Source: RBG-16-66-20 sp964564865
GTDB lineage: Bacteria; Pseudomonadota; Gammaproteobacteria; Burkholderiales; SG8-39
Reading direction: 5' to 3'
Assembly (NCBI GenBank): GCA_964564865.1
Contig: CAZMDA010000074.1
Span: 1 to 16,225 of the forward strand
DNA: 16,225 bases
How positions within the stretch are numbered: the stretch's first letter is position 1; the number at the start of each line of letters is the position of its first letter. Both the position numbers and the translations under genes were made by a program. Shown one piece after another: positions 1 to 6,709 of the stretch. Under the pieces are notes generated by a model. It was not told the origin of the DNA, searched no databases, and saw only the letters and a list, made by a program, of their open reading frames with translations.

Positions 1-1709
1 CGGTGGCGATCACCGGCACGGTGGGCGGGGATGCGCAGGTGGGCGACACGGTGACCCTGGTGGTGAACGGAACGAATTACACCGGGACTGTGGCGGCGGG
101 CAACACGTTCGCCATCGGCGTGCCGGGGTCGCAGCTGGTGGCCGATGCGGACTTCACGATCGAAGCGAGCGTCCGCTCGACGGATGCTGCCGGGAATGCC
201 GGCGTCGTGGCGGCGAGCGAGAGCTATCTGGTGAACGTGACCGCGCCGGTCACCGTACTGCCGCCGGTGCTCCCGGTGCCGCCGACTCCCCCGGCGCCCG
301 AGCCCGGCCCGACGGCGCCCGGGACCAGCGCGCCGCCCATTGCAGTACCCACTTCCGGCGCCAGCGGCACTCCGCTGCCGTCTGCGATCGGCGTGGATAG
401 CACTGTCGGACCTTCGAACCTGGCGGGCATCGGCGGCGCGGGAACTGCCGATCCCGGAGGCAGCAGCCCGGACCTGGCCTGGATCAATGCACTGCCCCCG
501 ACCGCGGCTGCCGGCCCGGCTGCCCAACCTCAGGACGGCTTCCCCGTGGCGGTCGTTCCCGTTGTTTCCGACCAGAGCGGCCAGATCCACGGACCAGACG
601 AGCAGCTCTATGTGTACCGGGGGGTGCCGGAGGCCCGGCTGGCGGCGGACGGAACCCTGGATGTCAAGGTGCCTGCGGACGCGTTCGCACATACCGCCGG
701 CACGGCGGTGATCCGCCTGTCGGCGACCCTGGCCGACGGCTCGCCGCTGCCCGCCTGGATGTCGTTCGATCAGCGGACCGGCGAGTTCTCCGGCACGCCG
801 CCCAGCCCGGCGGCGGCGGATCTGGAGGTGCGCCTCATCGCCCGCGACGATGCAGGACGTGAGGCATCGGTCGTGTTCCGGCCGCAAACCGGGCCGATCC
901 AGTCGGCCTCGGGCGCGCCCGGGCCGATGGAGAGCGCCAGCCGCAGCCTGTCGACGACCGCGAACGTTCTGCCCGATGGCGGACTCTCGACCAGCACCGA
1001 CCAGGGCCAAAAGTCCGTTGCGCCGGAGACGCTGCGTGCGTTCCTAGCGGAAGCGAGCGGCGCCTCGGCCGGATTCCCGGTCGCTCGCGTCCCGGCCGTG
1101 GACCGGCCAGCGATTACAGCGGGCATGCCAGGCGCGGGCGAACATCGCCTGTTCGTGTTCCAGGGCATTTCGAGCGATCGCCTCGGACGCGACGGCTCCG
1201 GGGTGCTGCGGATACCGGGCGACGCGTTCGCGCATACCGACCCGGTCGCGGTGGTGGTGCTCGAAGCGCGCCTCGCCGACGGCCGGCCGCTGCCGGACTG
1301 GCTGAAGTTCGACCGCGTGCAGGGCATCCTGAGCGGCGAGCCGCCTGCCGGACTGGCCGGGGAGATCGAGATCGAGGTGATCGCGCGCGATGCCGATGGG
1401 CGCGAGGCGCGCACTGTATTCAGGCTCTCGATCGAGGCGATCCGTGCAGGCGCAGACGCCGCCGAGCCGCTCGCGCAGGAGACCGAGCTTGGCCTCGACG
1501 TCGACGAGAAGGAAGCCGAGAAGGCGCGCGCTGCGGCGGCACGTGCCGCGGCCGAGGCCGCCACCGGCGGCGACAAGGCCGCCAAGGACAAGGCGCGGCC
1601 GCAGCCGTCGGCCGGGTTCAGCGAGCAGTTGCGCGGAGGGAAGACGGCTCGCGATCCGTTGCTCGACCGGCTTTCCAAGGCCGAGGAGACGCCTCGGCGC
1701 GGGCGCTGA
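1..1709 (+). CDS. Large repeat-containing surface protein (adhesin-like), 3' end only
   Basis: The reading frame is open from the first full codon at base 3 to a TGA at 1707-1709, so the gene starts upstream; 568 residues are visible. In order: one Bap-like Ig domain (about residues 1-80, with VNGTNYTG and STDAAGNAG, typical of tandem roughly 100-residue adhesin repeats); a Pro/Ala/Gly-rich linker (about 80-175); two copies of a putative-Ig (He_PIG/cadherin-like) module (about 178-293 and 356-477); and a charged Ala/Lys/Glu tail that looks helical (about 480-568). No RTX nonapeptides are visible and the tail is unlike a usual type I secretion signal. The export and LapD/LapG genes directly downstream suggest it is the exported, retained adhesin of the locus; this is inference. 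The N-terminal part, where a LapG-cleavable retention module would be expected, is not visible. Confidence is high for a real partial gene and moderate for adhesin. Confidence 0.8.
   Translation, partial: VAITGTVGGDAQVGDTVTLVVNGTNYTGTVAAGNTFAIGVPGSQLVADADFTIEASVRSTDAAGNAGVVAASESYLVNVTAPVTVLPPVLPVPPTPPAPEPGPTAPGTSAPPIAVPTSGASGTPLPSAIGVDSTVGPSNLAGIGGAGTADPGGSSPDLAWINALPPTAAAGPAAQPQDGFPVAVVPVVSDQSGQIHGPDEQLYVYRGVPEARLAADGTLDVKVPADAFAHTAGTAVIRLSATLADGSPLPAWMSFDQRTGEFSGTPPSPAAADLEVRLIARDDAGREASVVFRPQTGPIQSASGAPGPMESASRSLSTTANVLPDGGLSTSTDQGQKSVAPETLRAFLAEASGASAGFPVARVPAVDRPAITAGMPGAGEHRLFVFQGISSDRLGRDGSGVLRIPGDAFAHTDPVAVVVLEARLADGRPLPDWLKFDRVQGILSGEPPAGLAGEIEIEVIARDADGREARTVFRLSIEAIRAGADAAEPLAQETELGLDVDEKEAEKARAAAARAAAEAATGGDKAAKDKARPQPSAGFSEQLRGGKTARDPLLDRLSKAEETPRRGR
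534..881 (+). repeat. Putative-Ig module, copy 1, in the large surface protein
   Basis: About 116 residues, diverged but clearly alignable with the copy at 1068-1433. Shared landmarks in order: GFPVA at the start, an L-Y/F-V-Y/F-x-G strand, the invariant DAFAHT, LADG-x-PLP-x-W, an FD...G...SG-x-PP turn, and I-ARD-x-x-GREA...VFR at the end. The LP-x-W/FD/G-x-SG/PP pattern is that of He_PIG-type (cadherin-like) Ig domains. Confidence 0.8.
1068..1433 (+). repeat. Putative-Ig module, copy 2, in the large surface protein
   Basis: About 122 residues, second copy of the module at 534-881. It keeps GFPVA, DAFAHT, LADG-R-PLP-D-WL, FD-RVQG-ILSG-EPP and IARDADGREA. The two copies are separated by a Ser/Thr/Ala-rich spacer of about 60 residues. 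Their divergence indicates an old duplication rather than a recent tandem expansion. Confidence 0.8.
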
Positions 1710-1729
1710 CCGGGGCCGTCGCCTGCCCG

Positions 1730-1772
1730 GCGTGAGCCGGACCCTGGCCGCTCGCCCGGGTCGCGCTCACGC
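1730..1772. repeat. Inverted repeat / potential hairpin between the adhesin and TolC genes
   Basis: The arms 1730-1744 (gcgtgagccggaccc) and 1758-1772 (gggtcgcgctcacgc) pair at 13 of 15 positions, with a two-base internal mismatch and a 13-base loop. The right arm ends directly against a TATACT box. No T-run follows, so a simple intrinsic terminator is not well supported. It could be an attenuator or processing hairpin that separates adhesin expression from the secretion genes, or an operator over the promoter. Confidence 0.55.
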
Positions 1773-1778
1773 TATACT
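1773..1778 (+). promoter_or_regulatory. Possible -10 box upstream of the TolC-family gene
   Basis: TATACT, one base off the sigma-70 -10 consensus TATAAT, lies 14 bases before the chosen ATG in an otherwise GC-rich gap. No good -35 match is seen about 17 bases upstream, where the inverted repeat lies. If real, the transcript would have a very short leader, consistent with the lack of a clear ribosome binding site before 1793. Confidence 0.35.
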
Positions 1779-1792
1779 TCCTTGAATTGACG

Positions 1793-3826
1793 ATGATTCT
1801 ATTTCCTCTTCCGCGGTGGCCGGGGGTCGCAGCCGCGTCTTTCGCGGTGGTGCTTTCGGGCTGCACCGTATTCCCGGTGCCGATGAGCGCCGAGGAACGC
1901 GTGCGCCTCGCCGTGGAGTCGCGCGCGGCGCTGTTCGCCGACCAGGAGCCGCTGGACGGTCCGCTCGGCCTGGCAGAGGCAACCGCGCGCGCGATCAAGT
2001 ACCAGGCGGATTACCGCCAGCGCCAGATGGAGCAGGCGGCGTCCGCGGCGCAGCTGGACGTGGCCCGGTTCGACCTGCTGCCGCGCCTGACGGCGAATGC
2101 CGGCTACAGCACGCGGAACAACGAGGCCTTCGGCTTCGGCTTCACGCCCGGCGGACAGACGGCGACCAACCCGAGCGCCTCGACCGAGCGCACGCGCGAT
2201 ACCTACAGCCTGGGCTTCAGCTGGAACCTGCTCGATTTCGGCGTCAGTTATTTCCGCGCGCGGCAGCTCGCCGACCAGAGCCTGATTGCCGACGAGCGGC
2301 GGCGCAAGGCGGTACAGACGCTGATGCACGATGTGCGCGTCGCCTGGTGGCGCGTGGAGGCGGCGCAGCGCCTGCTGCCCGCGGCCGACGCGCTGCTCGC
2401 CGAGATCGATCGCGCTTCGGAGCGCACGCGCGTCATCGAGGCGCGCAGGCTGCTGCCGCCGCAGCAGACCGCCACGCTGCGCCGGGCGCTCCTCGACCTG
2501 TCGCAGCAGATAAGCTTCCGGCGCCAGGAGCTGGCGCAGTCCCGGGTCGAGCTGGCGGCGCTGGTCAATCTGCCCCCCGGCGCCGATTTTCGCGTCGCGG
2601 CGCCGCCGACGGAAGCCCGCGAAGTGCTTGATTTCACAGCCGACATCGGCAAGCTCGAGGCGCTTGCCCTGAGCGCGCGCCCGGAACTGGCGGAAGAGGG
2701 CTACCGCGCGCGCATTTCCGCCGACGAAGCGCGCAAGGCGCTGGTCGGGCTGCTGCCCGGGATCACCCTCGACCTGGCGCGCAATTACGACAGCAACCGC
2801 TTCCTGGTCAATAACACCTGGACCTCCGCCGGGCTGACGGTGGCCCTGAATCTGGTGCGCCTGTTCTCCTTGCCTGCGCTCGGACGCGCGGAGGAGGCGC
2901 AGCGCAAGGCGGACGAGGCGCGCCGGCTGGCGCTGGCGATGGCGATCCTGGCGCAGACGCGGATCGCCGCCGTGCGCTATGAGCTGGTCGCCGAGGAATT
3001 CCTGATCTGGGACGAGGCGGCGCGCGACGACGACCTGATCGTGGGCTACCTCGCATCCAGCGCCAAGGCGGGGGTCGACACGGAACTGGAGCTGATCCGC
3101 GCGCGCGCCCGCGCCATGGCCAGCCGCATGAACCGGGACCTTTCCTACGCCATTCTCCAGGCCAGCGTGGCGCGGCTGTACCACTCCGTCGGCTTCGATG
3201 CGTTGCCGCGGGAGGATGAGGGCAAGGCGGTCGCGGAACTCGCGCAGCGCCTGGCGACGCGTTTCACGGAGCTCGAGCGGGCCACCTTCTCGAAGCCGCC
3301 TGCGCCGTCGGAGGCCTCCGTTGCCGTGGGCGAAGTGAAGGGTGTTGCGGCGCGTCCGGCCGAGATGTTGCGCGCCGGGGCGCTGCGGGCGCTCGGACTG
3401 GCCAAGGTGCGCACGGCAGCCGCGAGCGGCGTCGCGGACCTGCGGCTCGAGCTGGATGCGACGCTGGATGACCTCAAGGACGGCAAGCGCGCGGCGCGTG
3501 TATCGGCGCGACTGTACCGCGCCGGCGATGCCCGCCCGGCGGGCGAGGCCGAGTTCAGGACCACGGTGAGCGAGCCGGTGGACGACGAGCAGTGGGGGGT
3601 TCTCGGCGAAGGGGCCGTCTACCGTATTCTCGACCGCCTGTCGCCGATGCGCGCGCGTCGTTCGTCGCTCAGGCTGGCGCACACCTTGGGAGCGCCGCCC
3701 GAGACGCCGGCCGCGGCCAGTTCCGGCGCCGATTCGTGGCACGCTGGCGCGCCGCTCAGGTTGCGCCGGGAGAATGTCCTGCCTACGCTCGCCGAGGGCC
3801 TCGCCGGTCCGGGAGAACAACCATGA
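1793..3826 (+). CDS. TolC-family outer-membrane efflux lipoprotein with an extra C-terminal domain
   Basis: This is predicted to be the outer-membrane channel of a tripartite export system. The chosen ATG gives 677 residues with a short hydrophobic leader and a lipobox LSGC at residues 21-24, so the mature protein is probably lipid-anchored at Cys24; an in-frame TTG lies two codons upstream. Residues of about 55-475 show the duplicated outer-membrane-efflux pattern: long helices rich in Arg, Glu and Ala, with the strand-like stretches TYSLGFSWNLLDFGVSYF and WTSAGLTVALNLVRLFSLPA. Family members are usually 420-500 residues, so some 150-200 residues are extra. From about residue 510 there is a separate mixed helix/strand region (EMLRAGALRALGL, then ADLRLELDATLDDL, ARVSARLY, EAEFRTTV) that I cannot assign. 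The stop overlaps the next start by four bases (ATGA), implying translational coupling. It probably exports the upstream-encoded surface protein, by position. Confidence 0.88.
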   Translation: MILFPLPRWPGVAAASFAVVLSGCTVFPVPMSAEERVRLAVESRAALFADQEPLDGPLGLAEATARAIKYQADYRQRQMEQAASAAQLDVARFDLLPRLTANAGYSTRNNEAFGFGFTPGGQTATNPSASTERTRDTYSLGFSWNLLDFGVSYFRARQLADQSLIADERRRKAVQTLMHDVRVAWWRVEAAQRLLPAADALLAEIDRASERTRVIEARRLLPPQQTATLRRALLDLSQQISFRRQELAQSRVELAALVNLPPGADFRVAAPPTEAREVLDFTADIGKLEALALSARPELAEEGYRARISADEARKALVGLLPGITLDLARNYDSNRFLVNNTWTSAGLTVALNLVRLFSLPALGRAEEAQRKADEARRLALAMAILAQTRIAAVRYELVAEEFLIWDEAARDDDLIVGYLASSAKAGVDTELELIRARARAMASRMNRDLSYAILQASVARLYHSVGFDALPREDEGKAVAELAQRLATRFTELERATFSKPPAPSEASVAVGEVKGVAARPAEMLRAGALRALGLAKVRTAAASGVADLRLELDATLDDLKDGKRAARVSARLYRAGDARPAGEAEFRTTVSEPVDDEQWGVLGEGAVYRILDRLSPMRARRSSLRLAHTLGAPPETPAAASSGADSWHAGAPLRLRRENVLPTLAEGLAGPGEQP

Positions 3827-4626
3827 GCACTCGCACCGGTCTTCGAATCCTCCTCGCCGCGCTGTGCATTTCGATCGCAAGCGGCCAGGCGCTCGCCCAG
3901 GTGCCGGCGCCAGCACCGGCGCCCCCGCCCTCCGCCCCGGCGATGCCGCGCGAGGAGCCGGCCGAAATGCCGGTGCTGGTGCATGCGAGCGAGGAAACCA
4001 CGCTGTCCAGCCAGATGGCGGGCAAGATCCTGCGTGTGCACGTCGGCTTGGGCGACAGCGTGAAGAAGGGCCAGCCGGTGATCGATTTCGACTGCTCTGA
4101 GCAGGCAGCGCAGCAGCAGGCCGCGGAAGCCGAATACCGCGGCGCGCGCGAGACGCACCTGTCGCGGCTGCGTCTCCAGGCGCTGGGCGCCGCGGGCGAA
4201 CTCGAGGTGACGCTCGCGGCCGCCGCGGCGGAGAAGGCGCGCAGCCAGGTTGCGCTGCGCGAGTCGCTGACGGCCTACTGCACGGTGCGGGCGCCGTTTT
4301 CCGGCAAGATCGCGCGCGTGCGCGTCAAGGTCGCCGAAGGGGTTCCCGCAGGCCACGCGCTGCTCGACGTGGTGAATCCGGCGTCGCTGCGGGGCCAGGT
4401 TTTCGTACCCGCGGCCTGGGTGACCTGGCTGCGCCCGAATGCGCCGGTCGAGGTTGCGTTCAAGGACACCGGCCGCAAGTACCAGGCGCGCGTGGCGAAG
4501 CTCAACTCCCGGGTCGAAGGCGTCAGCCAGCAGCTGGAACTGGAACTGCGCTTCCAGGGTACCGCCGCCGGCGTGCTGCCAGGTATGGTGGGCACTGCGG
4601 CATTTCCCCAGCGCCCGCCACGCTAG
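3823..4626 (+). CDS. Periplasmic adaptor protein (HlyD/RND membrane-fusion family)
   Basis: This adaptor would link an inner-membrane pump to the outer-membrane channel. It has 267 residues. The start is the ATG overlapping the upstream stop, preceded by a GGGAG ribosome binding site. An N-terminal signal peptide (LLAALCISIASGQALAQ, cleavage near residue 25) is followed by a Pro/Ala-rich stretch, a first lipoyl half (about 60-90, with GKILRVHVGLGDSVKKGQPV), a short helical hairpin (about 93-150), a second lipoyl half (about 152-187, with VRAPFSGKIARVRV) and a beta-barrel region. No transmembrane segment remains after the leader and there is no lipobox, so it is predicted to be soluble in the periplasm. 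It is shorter than most family members (350-450). The next gene encodes a second, membrane-anchored adaptor, so the two may work as an unlike pair. Confidence 0.88.
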   Translation: MSTRTGLRILLAALCISIASGQALAQVPAPAPAPPPSAPAMPREEPAEMPVLVHASEETTLSSQMAGKILRVHVGLGDSVKKGQPVIDFDCSEQAAQQQAAEAEYRGARETHLSRLRLQALGAAGELEVTLAAAAAEKARSQVALRESLTAYCTVRAPFSGKIARVRVKVAEGVPAGHALLDVVNPASLRGQVFVPAAWVTWLRPNAPVEVAFKDTGRKYQARVAKLNSRVEGVSQQLELELRFQGTAAGVLPGMVGTAAFPQRPPR

Positions 4627-4634
4627 CGGCGACC

Positions 4635-5972
4635 GTGAACAAGCCCGCCAACCCGCTGCTCGCGCTGATGGAGTTCGAGCGCCGCATCCGGTCCGCGACC
4701 TCGAACCAGGAAGTGGCGTTCCGTGCGGTGAACGAGTCCACGGACGCGCTCGCCTTCGATCAGGCGATCATCTGGCGGCTTGACGCGCTGTCGAAGCCGA
4801 TCGTGGTGGCGGCCTCTGGGCTGGCCGACATCACGGTGGACAGCCCTTACCAGCAGTGGCTGGTGAGGCTGATCCGCGCCACCGTGCCCGAACCCTTCGC
4901 CAAGCCGAAGGTCCTCGCCTTCACCGAACTCCCGGAGGACCTCGCCGCCGATGGCGAGGAGTGGTGCCGCCCGCAGCTGCTGCTGTGCCCGCTGAACGGC
5001 CCGGACTCGGGCATGCTCGGCGGCATCATCTTCATGCGCGCCGAGCCCTTTGGCGACCAGGATCGCGCAGCGGCTGAATGGATTGCGCAGACCACTGGAT
5101 TCGGGCTGTGGGCCTGGCGCAAGGAAAAGCCGCGCCTGTGGCGCTGGCTGAAGGGCCGCAATCGCGTGATGGTGGTGGGCTCCGTGGTGCTGGCGCTGGC
5201 GCTGCTCGCGGTGATCCCGGTGCGCCTGACCTCGCTCGCGCCAGCCGAGATTTCCGCGCTGAAGCCGATCCCGGTCACGTCGCCGGTCGACGCAGTAGTG
5301 AGCCGGGTTGTGGTCAAGCCGAACCAGGAGGTCAAGGCAGGCCAGGTGCTGGCAATCCTCGATGACACTACGATCCGCAACCGGCAGGCGATCGCCGAGA
5401 AGGCGCTGGAGATCGCGCGCGCCGACCTGCAGCGAGTGGTCTACAAGGCCTTCGGCGACGAGGCCAGCCGCCTCGAGCTCCAGGTGCTGGAGGCGCGCGT
5501 GCGCGAGAAGACGGCCGAACTGAGCCACCTGTCGGAAGTGCTGTTTCGCCTGACGCTGACGGCGCCCCAGGGCGGGATCGCCGTGTTCTCCGACGCCGAA
5601 GAGTGGGCGGGACGGCCCGTCCAGGTCGGCCAGCGGGTGATGATGATCGCGGACCCCTCGCTGGTCGACGTCACGGTCTATCTCGCGCCGGAGGATGCGC
5701 TGGACCTGCAGGCGGGCGGCGAGGTGACCGTCTACCTGCATACCGATCCGCTCTCGCCGCTGCAGGCGGCGATCTCCTATGCCAGCTACGAGGCGGTACC
5801 CGCGGCCGACGGCAAGCTTGCCTATCTCGTGCGCGCCGAACTCGCCGGCGGGCAGGTGCGGCCGCGCGTCGGGCTGCGCGGCACCGCGAAGATCAGCGCC
5901 GGGCGCGTGAGCCTGGCGTTCTTCCTGTTTCGCAAGCCGCTCGGCTTCCTGCGCCGCGCGGTCGGACTCTGA
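4635..5972 (+). CDS. Membrane-anchored HlyD-type adaptor with an N-terminal cytoplasmic GAF-like domain
   Basis: It has 445 residues from a GTG start eight bases after the previous stop. Residues of about 10-160 form a soluble GAF-like domain (EFERRIRSATSNQEVAFRAV, then DQAIIWRL, then QLLLCPLNG...GGIIFMR). A basic stretch (WRKEKPRLWRWLKGRNR) precedes a single transmembrane helix at about 178-197 (VMVVGSVVLALALLAVIPV), placing the GAF part in the cytoplasm. The periplasmic part has a lipoyl half (about 215-243, with PVDAVVSRVVVKPNQEVKAGQVLAIL), a helical hairpin (about 246-303), a second lipoyl half (LTLTAPQGGIAVFSDAEEW), a beta-barrel, and a C-terminal amphipathic end (FLFRKPLGFLRRAVGL). The GAF-like call rests on pattern and predicted fold, not a conserved ligand motif, and no ligand can be named. 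The fusion suggests an intracellular signal could gate export or assembly (inference). Confidence 0.85.
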   Translation: MNKPANPLLALMEFERRIRSATSNQEVAFRAVNESTDALAFDQAIIWRLDALSKPIVVAASGLADITVDSPYQQWLVRLIRATVPEPFAKPKVLAFTELPEDLAADGEEWCRPQLLLCPLNGPDSGMLGGIIFMRAEPFGDQDRAAAEWIAQTTGFGLWAWRKEKPRLWRWLKGRNRVMVVGSVVLALALLAVIPVRLTSLAPAEISALKPIPVTSPVDAVVSRVVVKPNQEVKAGQVLAILDDTTIRNRQAIAEKALEIARADLQRVVYKAFGDEASRLELQVLEARVREKTAELSHLSEVLFRLTLTAPQGGIAVFSDAEEWAGRPVQVGQRVMMIADPSLVDVTVYLAPEDALDLQAGGEVTVYLHTDPLSPLQAAISYASYEAVPAADGKLAYLVRAELAGGQVRPRVGLRGTAKISAGRVSLAFFLFRKPLGFLRRAVGL

Positions 5973-5998
5973 GGCGGCGCGTCGCGAACGGCGCCGGC

Positions 5999-6709
5999 GT
6001 GCGCTCCGAGCTGATCCGCGGGTGTGCCGGCGCAGTGCTGGCCGCCGCAGGTCTGCTCGCCCAGACAGCGCTGCTGCATGCGCAGCCGCGCGAGCAGGCC
6101 GGATTCAGCACCGCGGCAACCGAGCGTCTGATCCAGGCCTATGAACGGCGGTTCGGGCCGGCCTCGCGCGGCCGCATCGAGGGCTGGAAGCGCTTCGCGG
6201 CCGAGACCCGGGGCGCGGCCGCGGCCGAGCGCCCGCTGATCGATGCGGTAAACGGGTTCTTCAACCGCCTGCGCTTCGTCGATGACCAGGCGCACTGGGG
6301 CGAGGCCGACTATTGGGCGACGCCGGCCGAGTCGGTCGGCAGCGGCGGTGCGGATTGCGAGGACTACGCGATCGCCAAGTACTTCGCTCTGCGGGAGCTG
6401 GGTGTGCCCGCGGCGCGCCTGCGCATCGTCTACGTCCGGGCCATCCGGCTCGACCAGGCGCACATGGTGCTCGCCTACTATCCGCGCGCCGACGCGGACC
6501 CGCTGGTGCTCGACAACCTGGAGCCGGCGACGCGGCCCGCTTCCCAGCGCACGGACCTGGTGCCGGTGTACAGCTTCAACGACGAGGCGATCTGGGTCGA
6601 GGCGCGCGGGCGCGTCGGCTCGCCGCAGCAGATCCGCAACTGGAGCGCGCTGCTCGAACGGCTTGTGCGCGAGCTTGCGCAGGCCGGTCTGGCGCGGACT
6701 GCGTTTTGA
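5999..6709 (+). CDS. lapG: LapG-type periplasmic transglutaminase-like cysteine protease (BTLCP)
   Basis: LapG proteases cut large surface adhesins near their N-terminus and release them; LapD sequesters them when c-di-GMP is high. This protein has 236 residues from a GTG at 5999, the only reasonable start in this frame after the previous stop, though its ribosome binding site is poor. A signal peptide (about residues 1-29, ending LLHAQ) directs it to the periplasm. The Cys-His-Asp triad is visible: Cys120 in GGADCEDYAIAKY, His155 in DQAHMVLAYY and Asp172 in LVLDNLEP. The spacings of 35 and 17 residues are close to those of Pseudomonas LapG. Acidic residues beside the Cys (Asp119, Glu121) fit the calcium site described for this family. 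It overlaps lapD by four bases, as expected for a functional pair. Its substrate is probably the upstream surface protein, but the cleavage region lies outside the window. Confidence 0.93.
   Translation: MRSELIRGCAGAVLAAAGLLAQTALLHAQPREQAGFSTAATERLIQAYERRFGPASRGRIEGWKRFAAETRGAAAAERPLIDAVNGFFNRLRFVDDQAHWGEADYWATPAESVGSGGADCEDYAIAKYFALRELGVPAARLRIVYVRAIRLDQAHMVLAYYPRADADPLVLDNLEPATRPASQRTDLVPVYSFNDEAIWVEARGRVGSPQQIRNWSALLERLVRELAQAGLARTAF

Noticed and set aside
1799..3916. A 705-codon open frame on the minus strand opposite the TolC-family gene
   Set aside because: It is Arg/Gly/Ala/Gln-rich with no recognisable domain and lies exactly opposite a well-supported gene; GC-rich coding DNA often leaves such antisense frames open.
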